Shown here in pieces: positions 42,306 to 52,333 of a stretch of 64,000 nucleotides of DNA (positions are counted from its first letter, which is position 1; every line of letters begins with the position of its first letter). A program made the translations under genes and the position numbers. This stretch comes from Geomonas limicola. Its GTDB lineage: Bacteria > Desulfobacterota > Desulfuromonadia > Geobacterales > Geobacteraceae. The stretch is from assembly GCF_014193675.1 (NCBI RefSeq), contig NZ_BLXZ01000004.1, positions 372,001-436,000 of the forward strand, read 5' to 3'. Under the pieces are notes generated by a model that ran no database searches, had not been told where the DNA came from, and saw nothing but the letters and a program-made list of their open reading frames with translations.

Positions 42306-45300
42306 TTGACCCCGAGCATCTCACAGATAAAAAAACGCGTCAGGTACGGCGTCGGCCTGATCCTCGCGGCCGTTCTCGGCATCTCGATCTGGAGTATCGT
42401 CTCCGAGCGCGCCAACGCGCTCACGGCTGCCGAAAAACTCGCCTCGGGATACGTCCGGGCGCTTGCCGAACACAGCCAGAGCGCCTTCTCGGAGGCGGAC
42501 TCGATGCTGAGGGTGCTGCAAAAAGAGATTGAGCGCTCCGGCGGCCTCGAGCGCGTGGACCACGCCGAACTGCTCCGGGAGATGCGCGTCCAGGTGAGCC
42601 AGGTGCCCCAGATCGGCTCGCTCTTCCTGGTGGACCGTGCGGGCAACCTGCGCCTTAACTCGGGAAGCGCCGCTTTCCAGAAAATCAACATCTCCGATCG
42701 CGAGTACTTCAAGACCTACCTGGAGCACCCGCAGCTCGGGCTCAGCATAAGCAAGCCGATCTTAAGCCGCCTGGTGCACCGCTGGCGTTTCAACCTGATG
42801 CGTCCGCTCAACGAGCCGGGCACCCCGTTTGCCGGTCTGGTCGCCCTGGGGTTCGAGACCCAGTTCTTCAGCAGCTTCTTCTCACAGGGGACCCTGGGGC
42901 CCCGGGGGCGCGTGGTGTTGATCCGCGCAGACGGCACGCCGCTGGTCTACGCCCCCTACCGGGAGGACGGCTTCGCGATCGACTTCACCAAGTCGACCCT
43001 GTTCCGGGAGAAGCTTCCCAACTCGCCGGCCGGCGTCTACCACGTGCGGAACCCCCTTACCTTCAACCAGCCCTACATCGCCGCCTACCAGCGCCTGGAA
43101 CGCTTTCCGGTGGTGGCCCTGGTGACCCTGCACGAAGGGGATGTGCTGGCCCCCTGGGCGCAGAAGGCGGCGACCCAGATGAGCCTCATGCTTGGGCTGT
43201 GCCTCGTCTTGCTGGTCCTTACCTGGCTCTTTTTCCGGCACCTGGACCGCCTGGAACTGGCGCTGGTTACCGTGAGCGACCAGCAGCGCCAACTGGGGAT
43301 CAAGGCGGCCCAGATCGACGCCGCGAGCGAGGCGATCCTGCTTTTGGACCTCGAGGGGCGGCTCACCCAGTTCAACCACGCCCTCTGCAGCATGACGGGG
43401 TACTCGCCCGATGAGCTGTTGGGGCGGCGCCTGCACGAGATAGAGCCTCGCGAGTATGCCCAACGGGTCAATGAGAACCTGGCGCAGTTGCAGGCTTCCG
43501 GCAAGGCGAGCTTCGAATCGGCTTACCTGACCAAGGGGGGGAAGGTGGTGCCGATCGAGGTCACCTGCCGGGTCATGGAGAGCCAGGGGCGCGAGGTGGT
43601 GCTCAGCATCGCCCGCGACATCACCCAGCGCAAACGCGATCAACTGAGGGAGCAGACCCGGCGCGACCTCCTGGAGCAGATCGCGAGCGGTGTCGCCCTC
43701 GACGAGGTTTTGGAAGGGATCGTGCGCTTTGCCGAACAGGAACTCCCCGGCGCGCTCTTTTCAGTGCTCTTGGCCGACGAGCGCGGCGAGCGCCTGTGCC
43801 GCGGGGGGGAGCCGAGCCTGCCTCCAGTACCCCAGCTGGCCGGAGACGCCACTCTCAGCGCCGAAGGGACCGGGTCCTGCGGCAACACCGCTTACCTGAA
43901 GGAGCGTGTCGTCATCGACGACATCGCGGCCCACCCCTACTGGAAGGAGTTCCAGCCCGCCCACGCCGCGGGGCTTAAGTCCTGCTGGTCCGAGCCGGTG
44001 CTCTCCGCAGACGGAGAGCTTTTGGGGGCCCTGGCTATCTACCACCGCGAGGTGCGCTCCCCAAGCGACGAGGAGATCTCGCTCATCGTTTCGGCGGCGC
44101 ACCTGGCCAGCATCGCCATCGGCCGGGTGCGCGGCGAGGAACGCCGCCGCTCGCTCGAGGAACAGCTGCGCCAGGCGCACAAGATCGAGGCGGTGGGGCA
44201 GTTGGCCGCCGGCGTGGCGCACGACTTCAACAACCTGCTCACCCCGATCTTCGTCTACGCCGACATGATCCGCAGCAGCCTGGGCGAAGCGGCCCCCCAG
44301 GTGCGCCAGATCGAGGCCATGCTCAAGGCGGCGCACAAGGCGGCGGACCTGACCCGGAAGCTCCTCTCCTTTGGGCGCCGGCAGGTGATGCACATGGAGC
44401 CCCTCGACCTGAACGAGGTGATCACCTCCTTCGGCGACATCATGCGCACCACCGTCAAAGAGAGCATCTCGTTTGAGCTCAGGCTCACCGATGAGAGCGC
44501 CTGGGTGCTGGCGGACCGGGGGCAGCTCGAGCAGGTGCTGCTCAATTTTGCGGTGAATGCCCAGGACGCCATCACCGGCAACGGCGCCATCACGGTGGAG
44601 ACCGGGCACCTGGTGCTGGACGATGAGTATGCCCGGCTGCACGCCGGCGTGAAACCCGGCCGCTACGTGCTCTTGGCCTTCTCGGACAACGGTTGCGGCA
44701 TGGCCGAGGAAACCCTGCGCCACATCTACGAGCCGTTCTTCACCACCAAGGAGTCCGGGCGCGGCACCGGGCTGGGGCTTGCCACGGTCTACGGGGTCGT
44801 GAAGCAGCACGACGGCTACATCGAGGTCTGGAGCCGGCCGGGGCAGGGGACCACCTTCAAGGTCTTTCTCCCCCTTGCCGGTCCCGCGGCAGGCCACACG
44901 CCGCTTGAGGAGCGCGGGACGGCGGCCCGGCGCACCCTCGGCTCGGGGAAGTCGATCCTCCTGGTCGAGGACAACGCCCTGATCCGCGACATGGCCCGCG
45001 ATCTGCTGGAGGGGTACGGGTACCGCACGCTGGTGGCCGGCACCCCGCTGGCGGCCCTGGAACTGGCCACGCGCCCGGAAGAGCACATCGACCTGCTGGT
45101 GAGCGACGTGGTGCTCCCCGAGATGAACGGTCCCGAACTCTACGAGCGGGTTCTTGAGTACCACCCGCGCCTGCCGGTCCTCTACATCTCCGGCTACACC
45201 GGCAACGTGGTGCTGCACAAGTCGACCATGGAGATGGAAACGAGCTTCCTCACCAAGCCCTTCACCCTGGAGCAGTTCCTGGCCCGGATCCGCGGCATCC

Positions 45301-45311
45301 TGGGAGACTGA
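42306..45311 (+). CDS. Cache-PAS-GAF hybrid sensor histidine kinase with C-terminal REC
   Basis: From the TTG at 42306 (AGGA five bases upstream) the protein is 1001 residues. It has a membrane segment (about 13-33), a periplasmic dCache-like sensor ([18 protein letters not shown], then [11 protein letters not shown]), a second membrane segment (about 295-316), a PAS domain, a GAF domain (about 460-610), HisKA with H639 in [14 protein letters not shown], HATPase_c ([15 protein letters not shown]) and a REC domain with D934. The start could instead be the TTG at 42237, which has no ribosome site. No response regulator is adjacent. Confidence 0.87.
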   Translation: MTPSISQIKKRVRYGVGLILAAVLGISIWSIVSERANALTAAEKLASGYVRALAEHSQSAFSEADSMLRVLQKEIERSGGLERVDHAELLREMRVQVSQVPQIGSLFLVDRAGNLRLNSGSAAFQKINISDREYFKTYLEHPQLGLSISKPILSRLVHRWRFNLMRPLNEPGTPFAGLVALGFETQFFSSFFSQGTLGPRGRVVLIRADGTPLVYAPYREDGFAIDFTKSTLFREKLPNSPAGVYHVRNPLTFNQPYIAAYQRLERFPVVALVTLHEGDVLAPWAQKAATQMSLMLGLCLVLLVLTWLFFRHLDRLELALVTVSDQQRQLGIKAAQIDAASEAILLLDLEGRLTQFNHALCSMTGYSPDELLGRRLHEIEPREYAQRVNENLAQLQASGKASFESAYLTKGGKVVPIEVTCRVMESQGREVVLSIARDITQRKRDQLREQTRRDLLEQIASGVALDEVLEGIVRFAEQELPGALFSVLLADERGERLCRGGEPSLPPVPQLAGDATLSAEGTGSCGNTAYLKERVVIDDIAAHPYWKEFQPAHAAGLKSCWSEPVLSADGELLGALAIYHREVRSPSDEEISLIVSAAHLASIAIGRVRGEERRRSLEEQLRQAHKIEAVGQLAAGVAHDFNNLLTPIFVYADMIRSSLGEAAPQVRQIEAMLKAAHKAADLTRKLLSFGRRQVMHMEPLDLNEVITSFGDIMRTTVKESISFELRLTDESAWVLADRGQLEQVLLNFAVNAQDAITGNGAITVETGHLVLDDEYARLHAGVKPGRYVLLAFSDNGCGMAEETLRHIYEPFFTTKESGRGTGLGLATVYGVVKQHDGYIEVWSRPGQGTTFKVFLPLAGPAAGHTPLEERGTAARRTLGSGKSILLVEDNALIRDMARDLLEGYGYRTLVAGTPLAALELATRPEEHIDLLVSDVVLPEMNGPELYERVLEYHPRLPVLYISGYTGNVVLHKSTMEMETSFLTKPFTLEQFLARIRGILGD

Positions 45312-45530
45312 GGGAGCCGTTGGTCCACATCGCCCCCCCTGCTTGACCCATCTTTCTGTCACATGCGGCATCATCCCCTGCCATAGAGCCCGTCCGTGCA
45401 GTAACTGAGGCCAGCCCCCCCTTTACAGCGGTAACCTTCACCAGGAGCAAACTGCGCGCCAGGTGTTATCATTAGCCATGCCTTCAAGACGGCTGCGCCC
45501 CTGAGAGAGAACCGGGGCGGGGAGGAGAGT

Positions 45531-47048
45531 ATGGACACGCATCTCGTCGAGCCAGATAACGCGGAGAACCGCGTCCTGTTAGAGAACGTGCACCCAAGCG
45601 ACTGGGTCAACCCAGAGCCGCGCGGGCGCTACAACCTGGTGGTGATCGGCGCGGGTACCGCGGGGCTGGTCTGCGCGGCGGGGGCGGCGGGGCTCGGGGC
45701 GCGGGTGGCGCTCGTCGAGCGGCAGCTCATGGGGGGCGACTGCCTCAACGTGGGGTGCGTCCCCTCGAAGGCGCTGATCCGCTCGGCCCGCGCCGCCTTC
45801 GACGCCCGCAGCTCGGACGGGTTTGCGGCGCCGGGCGGGGAGGGGGAGCGCGCCGATTTCGCGGCGGCGATGCAGCGTCTGCGCGGGCTGCGCGCCCAGC
45901 TGAGCGCGCACGACTCCGCGCGCCGCTTCCGGGACGAACTCGGCGTCGACGTCTACCTGGGGCAGGCCTTTTTCACCGGTTCCAACACGGTTCAGGTGGC
46001 CGGCACGACCCTCGAGTTCAGCCGCGCCGCCCTCTGCACCGGTGCCCGCGCGGCGGCCCCCGACATCCCGGGGATCGAGGCGGTGGGCTACCTCACCAAC
46101 GAGACGGTCTTCTCGCTTGGCGAATTGCCGCGGCGGCTTGCCGTGATCGGTGCCGGCCCCTTGGGGTGCGAACTGGCCCAGGCCTTCGCCCGGTTGGGGA
46201 GCCGGGTCACCCTGCTGCAACACGCGCCGCAGCTACTCCCCCGCGAGGACCCCGACGCCGCGGCCCTGGTGGCCGACTCCCTCAGGCGCGACGGCATCGC
46301 GCTCGAGCTGGGGGTACGCATCATCGAGGCGAAACAGCAGGGGAGCGAGAAGCTCCTGCGGCTCCAGGGCCCCTCGGGGATCGGGGAATTGGCCTGCGAC
46401 GCGATCCTGGTGGGAGTGGGACGGGCGCCCAACCTGGAAGGGCTTGCCCTGGAGGCGGCGGGGATCCGCTACGACAAGCAGGGCGTCCTGGTAAGCGACA
46501 CCTTGCAGACCTCGAACCCGCGGGTCTACGCTGCCGGCGACATCTGCTCGGAGTACAAGTTCACCCACACCGCCGACGCCCAGGCCCGCATCGTCATCGC
46601 CAACGCACTCTTCGGCGGCCGGCAGCGCAGCTCGCGGCTCACCATCCCCTGGTGCACCTACACCGATCCCGAGATAGCCCACGTGGGGCTCTACGAGAAG
46701 GAGGCGCGCGAAAAGGGGCTCGAGGTGGCGACGCTCACCGTGCCGCTCTCCGAGGTGGACCGCGCCGTACTGGACGGCGAGGAGGCCGGCTTTGCCCGGG
46801 TGCACCTGAAAAAGGGGACCGACACCATCCTCGGAGCGACCGTGGTGGCCCGTCATGCCGGAGAGATGATCGGGGAACTCGCTCTTGCCATCACTGCGGG
46901 CCTGGGGCTCGCCGCCATCGGCAAGACCATCCATCCTTATCCCACCCAGGCCGAGGCGGTCCGCAAGCTCGCCGACGCTTACCAGCGCACCCGGCTCACC
47001 CCGCTGGTGAAGCGGCTCCTGTCGGCCTGGCTTGCCTGGCAGCGCTAG
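45531..47048 (+). CDS. FAD-dependent disulfide oxidoreductase (MerA/Lpd-like)
   Basis: The 505-residue protein has the FAD motif NLVVIGAGTAGLVCAAGAAG, the redox pair C71/C76 in GGDCLNVGCVPSKAL and the NAD(P)H motif VIGAGPLGCELAQ. The C-terminal active-site region reads IHPYPTQAEAVRK. The HMA domain and the C-terminal cysteine pair of true mercuric reductase are absent, so mercury reduction is unlikely. This subgroup is often encoded beside TVP38 membrane proteins, as here. Because the pdh genes follow without an E3, a role as dihydrolipoamide dehydrogenase is possible but not proven. A GGGGAGGAGAG site precedes the ATG. Confidence 0.83.
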   Translation: MDTHLVEPDNAENRVLLENVHPSDWVNPEPRGRYNLVVIGAGTAGLVCAAGAAGLGARVALVERQLMGGDCLNVGCVPSKALIRSARAAFDARSSDGFAAPGGEGERADFAAAMQRLRGLRAQLSAHDSARRFRDELGVDVYLGQAFFTGSNTVQVAGTTLEFSRAALCTGARAAAPDIPGIEAVGYLTNETVFSLGELPRRLAVIGAGPLGCELAQAFARLGSRVTLLQHAPQLLPREDPDAAALVADSLRRDGIALELGVRIIEAKQQGSEKLLRLQGPSGIGELACDAILVGVGRAPNLEGLALEAAGIRYDKQGVLVSDTLQTSNPRVYAAGDICSEYKFTHTADAQARIVIANALFGGRQRSSRLTIPWCTYTDPEIAHVGLYEKEAREKGLEVATLTVPLSEVDRAVLDGEEAGFARVHLKKGTDTILGATVVARHAGEMIGELALAITAGLGLAAIGKTIHPYPTQAEAVRKLADAYQRTRLTPLVKRLLSAWLAWQR

Positions 47049-47135
47049 CACGCGGACGGGGTTTCCCGGCAGAAAATGCTTGCAAAGCGCCACGGCAACG
47101 GCGAAAGTAGCCCGATCCCCAGCTGTGGAGTCCTC

Positions 47136-47837
47136 ATGAACCTGAAAAAACTGCTCCTCGTCGCGGCCGCCCTCCTGGCCGTCGTCCTCTTCTTCTACCT
47201 CGATCTGGGCCGTTTCCTCACCCTGAGCTCGCTCAAGGCGAACCGGCAGTGGCTCCTCGACTACTACGCCTCCCATGCCGTCGTTACGGCGGCCGCCTTC
47301 ACGGCGATCTACATCCTGCAGACCGCGCTCTCCCTCCCGGGTGCGGCGGTGCTCTCCCTCGCCGCGGGCGCCATCTTCGGCTCGCTGGTGGGGACCCTCT
47401 GCGCGGTCCTGGCTGCGACCATCGGCGCGACCCTGGCCTTCCTGGTGACCCGCTACCTCTTGCGCGACCTGGTCGCCGCCCGTTTCGGCGCGCGCCTGGA
47501 GGGGCTCAACCGCGAACTGGAGACGCGCGGGGTCAACTACCTCCTCTTTCTCCGCCTGGTCCCCTTGTTCCCCTTTTTCCTGATCAACCTGGCCGCCGGA
47601 CTCACCCGCCTGCCGCTGAGGAGCTTCGTCCTGGGGACCTTCGTCGGCATCATCCCGGGGGGCTTCGTCTTCGTCAACGCCGGTGCCAGCCTGGCCGGCA
47701 TCTCCTCGCTGCGCGACGTCGCCTCCCCCCGGGTCATAGGCTCCTTCGCCCTGCTCGGGCTCTTCGCACTGATCCCCGTTCTCTACGGCAAGCTGAAGAA
47801 CCGGCGCGGTAACCCGCCCGGCCCCCTTTCCCATTAA
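47136..47837 (+). CDS. TVP38/TMEM64 (DedA-like) family membrane protein
   Basis: The 233-residue protein has about five to six membrane segments and the family core: LPGAAVLSLAAGAIFGSLVG, and the FLRLVPLFPFFLINLAAG stretch with the conserved R-x-x-P-x-x-P. Family members are thought to be lipid scramblases or transporters linked to membrane homeostasis. The ATG at 47136 follows GTGGAGTCCTC. It lies 88 bases after the flavoprotein gene, a pairing seen in many bacteria. Confidence 0.87.
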   Translation: MNLKKLLLVAAALLAVVLFFYLDLGRFLTLSSLKANRQWLLDYYASHAVVTAAAFTAIYILQTALSLPGAAVLSLAAGAIFGSLVGTLCAVLAATIGATLAFLVTRYLLRDLVAARFGARLEGLNRELETRGVNYLLFLRLVPLFPFFLINLAAGLTRLPLRSFVLGTFVGIIPGGFVFVNAGASLAGISSLRDVASPRVIGSFALLGLFALIPVLYGKLKNRRGNPPGPLSH

Positions 47838-47856
47838 GACCTGCCTGCCCCGGCTT

Positions 47857-47895
47857 TTGACATCCCAGACGGGTCGTCTAAACTCTATCTGGGAT
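47857..47895 (+). promoter_or_regulatory. promoter and split palindrome of the pdh operon
   Basis: TTGACA (47857-47862) and TAAACT (47879-47884) are 16 bases apart. The -10 region is bracketed by an exact inverted repeat, ATCCCAGA (47862-47869) and TCTGGGAT (47888-47895). The centres are 26 bases apart, a layout suited to a dimeric regulator. The pdhA start lies 31 bases after the second arm. Confidence 0.6.
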
Positions 47896-47925
47896 GTAAT
47901 CTGCTAATGAAAGGGCCGCCCGTCC

Positions 47926-48981
47926 ATGCCAGAAGAGATCCTCGCCAGCTTTCAGGTCCGACGTCTGAGCATCCTCGATGAAAACGGTCACGCCGACCCG
48001 GAACTCCTCCCCGGGCTCTCCGACGACGAGCTGTTGCGCCTGTACCTGGCCATGGTGCTGGCGCGGACCTTCGACGAGCGGGCGGTTGCCCTGCAGCGCG
48101 AGGGGCGGCTGGGGACCTACCCCCCGATCATGGGCCAGGAGGCGGCCCAGGTAGGGAGCGCCCTGGCCCTCACCCCGGCCGACTGGGTCTTCCCCTCCTT
48201 CCGCGAGATGGGGGTGCACCTCACCCTGGGCTACCCCGCCGTGCAGCTGCTCCAGTACTGGACCGGCGACGAGCGCGGCCAAAAGACCCCCGACCACCTC
48301 AACATCTTCCCCTTCTGCGTCGCCGTGGCAAGCCAGATCCCCCAGGCGGTGGGGGCGGCCTTCGCGCTCAAGAACCGGCGCGACCCCGGCGCGGTCGTGG
48401 TCTACTTCGGCGACGGCGCCACCTCGAAGGGGGATTTCCACGAAGGGTTCAACATGGCCGGCGTGTTCCGGCTCCCGGTGGTTTTCATCTGCCAGAACAA
48501 CCAGTGGGCGATTTCGGTCCCCTTGAAGGGGCAGACCGCCGCCCAGACCCTGGCGCAGAAGGCGATCGGCTATGGTTTCGAGGGGATCCAGGTGGACGGC
48601 AACGACGTCTTCGCGGTGTACCGGGCTACCCAACAGGCGCTGGAAAAGGCGCGGGCGGGCGTTGGCCCCACCTTCATCGAGTGTCTCACCTACCGGATGG
48701 CCGACCACACCACCGCCGACGATGCGGCACGCTACCGCTCCCCGGAAGAGGTGGCCCTCTGGCGCGCCCGGGACCCGATCCTGCGGCTCGAGCGTTTCCT
48801 CGCGGCGCGCAGTCTCTTTGGGGAGGCGGACGCCGCACAGGCCCGGGAGGCGGCGGGGCAGGCGGTGGATGCCGCGGTCGGCGCGATGGAGGCGTTACCG
48901 GCGCCGGGGCGCGAGGAGATGTTCGACACGATGCTCGCCGCGCTTGGCCCCCGTCAGGACGGGCAAAGGAAGGGACGCTGA
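47926..48981 (+). CDS. pdhA: pyruvate dehydrogenase E1 component, alpha subunit
   Basis: The 351-residue protein has the thiamine diphosphate motif GDGATSKGDFHEGFN ending in NNQWAIS, and the DHTTADDAARYR loop region with the conserved histidine. It decarboxylates a 2-oxo acid, most likely pyruvate, together with the beta subunit. The alpha2beta2 form with separate genes is typical of Gram-positive and deltaproteobacterial complexes. A branched-chain 2-oxo acid substrate cannot be excluded. Its stop is one base before the pdhB start. Confidence 0.88.
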   Translation: MPEEILASFQVRRLSILDENGHADPELLPGLSDDELLRLYLAMVLARTFDERAVALQREGRLGTYPPIMGQEAAQVGSALALTPADWVFPSFREMGVHLTLGYPAVQLLQYWTGDERGQKTPDHLNIFPFCVAVASQIPQAVGAAFALKNRRDPGAVVVYFGDGATSKGDFHEGFNMAGVFRLPVVFICQNNQWAISVPLKGQTAAQTLAQKAIGYGFEGIQVDGNDVFAVYRATQQALEKARAGVGPTFIECLTYRMADHTTADDAARYRSPEEVALWRARDPILRLERFLAARSLFGEADAAQAREAAGQAVDAAVGAMEALPAPGREEMFDTMLAALGPRQDGQRKGR

Positions 48982-48982
48982 C

Positions 48983-49945
48983 ATGGCCCAGTTGAACATG
49001 GTACAGGCGATCAACCAGGCGCTTGCCGAGGAGATGGCCCGCGACGAGCGGGTGGTGCTCTTGGGCGAGGACATTGGCCGGGACGGTGGGGTCTTCCGGG
49101 TGACCGAGGGGCTCTTCGAGCGGTTCGGGGCGGAGCGGGTGATCGACACGCCGCTCTCCGAATCGGCCATCGTGGGTGCCGCCATCGGCATGGCTGCCTG
49201 CGGGCTGCGGCCGGTGGCCGAGATCCAGTTCATGGGGTTCACCTATTCGGGGTTCGAGCAGCTGGTGGCGCACGCGGCGCGCCTGAGGGCCCGCTCGCGC
49301 GGGCGCTTCAGCTGCCCCCTGGTGCTGCGCACCCCGTACGGAGGCGGGATCAAGGCCCCCGAACTGCACGAGGAGAGTAGCGAGGCGCTCTTCTGCCAGA
49401 GCCCGGGGCTCAAGGTGGTGGTGCCGTCCGGGCCCTACACGGCAAAGGGGCTCCTCGTGGCGGCCCTGCGCGACCCGGACCCGGTGCTCTTTCTCGAGCC
49501 GACCCGGCTCTACCGGATGCTGCGCGAGGAGGTCCCCGAGGGGGAGTACACGGTGGAGCTGGGGCGGGCGCGGCTGGCGCGGGCAGGGACCCAGGTCACG
49601 GTGCTGGCCTGGGGGAGCATGCTGGAGCGGGCCTTGAAAGCGGTGGCGAACTACGATGCCGAGGTGATCGACCTGCTCACCTTAAATCCGTTCGACGCGG
49701 AGACGGTGCTCGGTTCGGTCATGAAGACCGGGCGGGTGGTGATCGTGCACGAGGCGGCGAAGACCGCGGGTTTCGGTGCGGAGCTTGCCGCCACCATCGC
49801 CGAGGAGGCCATCTTGCACCTGCGGGCGCCGGTTCTGCGGGTGGCTGCACCCGACGTGCCGGTCCCCCTGGCGCGGCTCATGGACCACTACCTGCCGAGC
49901 ATCGAGCAGGTGAGGGCGGCGCTCGACGAGGTGCTGCGCTATTAG
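48983..49945 (+). CDS. pdhB: pyruvate dehydrogenase E1 component, beta subunit
   Basis: The 320-residue protein matches the E1 beta fold: INQALAEEMARDERVVLLGE, FGAERVIDTPLSESAIVGAA and the C-terminal domain with GRVVIVHEAAKTAGFGAELA. It completes the E1 active site with the alpha subunit. The ATG at 48983 follows an AAGGAAGGGAC site inside the end of pdhA, indicating coupled translation. Confidence 0.9.
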   Translation: MAQLNMVQAINQALAEEMARDERVVLLGEDIGRDGGVFRVTEGLFERFGAERVIDTPLSESAIVGAAIGMAACGLRPVAEIQFMGFTYSGFEQLVAHAARLRARSRGRFSCPLVLRTPYGGGIKAPELHEESSEALFCQSPGLKVVVPSGPYTAKGLLVAALRDPDPVLFLEPTRLYRMLREEVPEGEYTVELGRARLARAGTQVTVLAWGSMLERALKAVANYDAEVIDLLTLNPFDAETVLGSVMKTGRVVIVHEAAKTAGFGAELAATIAEEAILHLRAPVLRVAAPDVPVPLARLMDHYLPSIEQVRAALDEVLRY

Positions 49946-50003
49946 AACAGCGTGGCAGTTTGCCGAATCGGATCAATCGAAAAAAATGACAGAAGGAGCG
50001 GCA

Positions 50004-51254
50004 ATGCCATTCGACTTCAAACTGCCCGACCTGGGAGAGGGGATCGCCGAAGTGGAGGTGCGCCACTGGCTGGTGGCCGAGGGTGACCAGGTCGCCGAGC
50101 ACCAGCCGGTCCTCGAGGTGGAGACCGACAAGGCGGTGGTGCAGGTGCCGGCACCGCGCTCCGGAGTGATCGCCCGCATCCACCGCCGCCCCGGCGAGGT
50201 GGTCAAGGTCGGCGAGACGCTGGTGACCATCGCCGAGACCGGCGCAGCTGCGGCACCCCGCCCGCGCTCGGTGGGGATCGTCGGGGAGCTTCCCGACGCC
50301 GACGACCTGGCTCCCCCGGCTCCCGCACCCGAATTCTCCGGCCTCGCCACGCCGATGGTCCGCAAGCTGGCCCGCGAGCGCGGCATCGACCTGCGTTTCG
50401 TCACCGGGAACGGCCCGCGCGGCTGCATCACCCCGGAAGACCTGGAACGCTTCGAGGCAGCCCAAGCGGGACGGGGCCCGGCACCCCGGCCGATCACCGC
50501 CGCCTCGCCGCCGGAACTGGAGCGCCGCGGGGGGGACGGGGAGGGCTTCGGCCCCGTGGAGCGCGTCGAACTGCGCGGTCTTAGACGCGCGATCGCCCGC
50601 AACGTGCTGGCCGCCCAGTGCCGCAGCGCCTTCGTCACCAGCATGGAAGAGGTCGACGTCACGGAGATCTGGGAGCTGAGGGCCCGCGAGCAGGGGGAGG
50701 TGGAGGCCCGCGGCAGCCACCTGACCTTCCTCCCCTTCTTCATCAAGGCGGCCCAGCACGCGCTGCGCGAACACCCCATGCTGAACGCCTCGATCGACGA
50801 CGCCACCCAGACCATCGTCGTCAAGAAGCACTACCACTTCGGTATCGCGGTCGCCACCCCCGAGGGGCTCATGGTACCGGTGATCCGCGACGTGGAGAAA
50901 AAGAGCATCATCGAACTGGCCCAGGCGATCCAGGAGCTGGGGCGCAAGGCGCAGGAACGCACCCTCTCCCGCGAGGACCTGCGCGGCTCGAGCTTCACCA
51001 TCACCAACTACGGGCATTTCGGCGGAACCTTCGCTACCCCCATCATCAACTGGCCCGACGTGGCCATCCTCGGTTTCGGCCGCATCTCGGAGCGCCCCTG
51101 GGTGCACCGTGGCCAGATCGTCATCCGCAGGATCGTCCCGGTATCGCTTACCTTCGACCACCGGGTCACCGACGGCGCGGAAGCCGCACAGTTTCTCGGC
51201 AAGCTGCTGCGCTCCCTGGAGGACCCGGGTCTCCTCTTCATCGAGGGGAGCTGA
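50004..51254 (+). CDS. dihydrolipoamide acyltransferase (E2 of a 2-oxo acid dehydrogenase complex)
   Basis: The 416-residue protein has one N-terminal lipoyl domain with the modified lysine K43 (EVETDKAVVQV) and a Pro/Ala linker. A peripheral subunit-binding domain (TPMVRKLARERGIDL) and a catalytic domain ending in the active-site H386-R-V-T-D390-G follow. It transfers the acyl group to CoA. The ATG at 50004 follows AAGGAGCGGC. The lipoyl domain is a client for LipM/LipA. No E3 gene follows, so the complex must use an E3 from elsewhere or the flavoprotein at 45531. Confidence 0.9.
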   Translation: MPFDFKLPDLGEGIAEVEVRHWLVAEGDQVAEHQPVLEVETDKAVVQVPAPRSGVIARIHRRPGEVVKVGETLVTIAETGAAAAPRPRSVGIVGELPDADDLAPPAPAPEFSGLATPMVRKLARERGIDLRFVTGNGPRGCITPEDLERFEAAQAGRGPAPRPITAASPPELERRGGDGEGFGPVERVELRGLRRAIARNVLAAQCRSAFVTSMEEVDVTEIWELRAREQGEVEARGSHLTFLPFFIKAAQHALREHPMLNASIDDATQTIVVKKHYHFGIAVATPEGLMVPVIRDVEKKSIIELAQAIQELGRKAQERTLSREDLRGSSFTITNYGHFGGTFATPIINWPDVAILGFGRISERPWVHRGQIVIRRIVPVSLTFDHRVTDGAEAAQFLGKLLRSLEDPGLLFIEGS

Positions 51255-51340
51255 CCCACGGCCGGATCAGGCGAGAAAACAGTGTCATTTTATCCGCTTA
51301 ACATGTAGAGTGTGCCCCAACTCATCCCAAGGAACCACCG

Positions 51341-52171
51341 ATGGCCCAACGCTCCCTACCGTGCCCGCACTGCGGCGCCCTCATTGACGCCCGCGAGAAT
51401 TCCTGCCCCTGGTGCGGCACCCGGCGCCCGGGCATCTGGGCCCGCCTCACCGGCCGCGGTACGCGCGGCGACAACGGCGACTGGCAGATTAACGCCATCA
51501 TCGCCGCCAACGTCGTCTACTTCCTGCTCTCCCTGCTGATCAGCGGGCACGGCTCCCTGGACGGCAACCCGCTCAACTTCCTGTCACCCGACCAGCGCAG
51601 TCTCATGCTTTTGGGGGCTACCGGCTCGGTACCGGTATTCGCCTACGGCAGGTTCTGGACCCTCATCTCGGCGAGCTACCTGCACGGCGGCCTGTTGCAC
51701 ATCTTCTTCAACATGATGGCCCTGCGCCAGATAGGTCCCTGGGTGAGCGCGGAGTTCGGCCCGAACCGGATGTTCGCCATCTACACCTTAAGCGGCGTCG
51801 TCGGCTACATCGCCTCCTGCCTGGCGGGTGTCTCGGTCACCATCGGCGCCTCTGCCGCCGTCTGCGGGCTGATCGGCGCGCTCTTCTACTTCGGCAAGGC
51901 CCGTGGCGGCAGCTACGGCGCGGCGGTTTCGCGCGAGGTGAGCGGCTGGCTGATCAGCCTGGTGCTCTTTGGCCTGGTCATGCCCGGGATCAACAACTGG
52001 GGGCATGGCGGCGGTGTCGTGGGGGGCGTCGTGCTCGCCCGGTTGCTCGGATTCCGGGCCCAGAAACGCGACACCTCCGGCCACCGCATCATCGCCCTGG
52101 CCTGCGCCGTGCTGACCGTGTTCGCCCTTTCTTGGGGGTGCCTCCTCGCCTACACCGTCCTCTTCCTCTAG
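51341..52171 (+). CDS. rhomboid intramembrane serine protease with N-terminal zinc ribbon
   Basis: The 276-residue protein begins with a zinc-ribbon-like CPHC...CPWC pair (residues about 8-25), followed by six or seven membrane segments. The catalytic serine S171 lies in TIGASAAVCG and the histidine H222 in NNWGHGGG. A HGGLLHIFFNM segment provides the oxyanion region. It would cleave membrane proteins within the bilayer. The zinc ribbon faces the cytoplasm and may recruit substrate or sense metal. The ATG follows AAGGAACC. Confidence 0.88.
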   Translation: MAQRSLPCPHCGALIDARENSCPWCGTRRPGIWARLTGRGTRGDNGDWQINAIIAANVVYFLLSLLISGHGSLDGNPLNFLSPDQRSLMLLGATGSVPVFAYGRFWTLISASYLHGGLLHIFFNMMALRQIGPWVSAEFGPNRMFAIYTLSGVVGYIASCLAGVSVTIGASAAVCGLIGALFYFGKARGGSYGAAVSREVSGWLISLVLFGLVMPGINNWGHGGGVVGGVVLARLLGFRAQKRDTSGHRIIALACAVLTVFALSWGCLLAYTVLFL

Positions 52172-52333
52172 CCGCGCGCCGCGCAGGTCCGACCGGCTGC
52201 CCCGGCCTGCGCCGCACCCCGCCGCAACGCTCCCCAACCCCCTTCCATCATTGATAAGGTCTAATCGCAAAACTGCTGAATTCTCTCCTGTTTTAATGTA
52301 TGGTATGCCAAAACAACCGTATTGGGGGAGTAG

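Noticed and set aside
45531..47048. True mercuric reductase
   Set aside because: No HMA domain, no C-terminal cysteine pair and no mer genes nearby.
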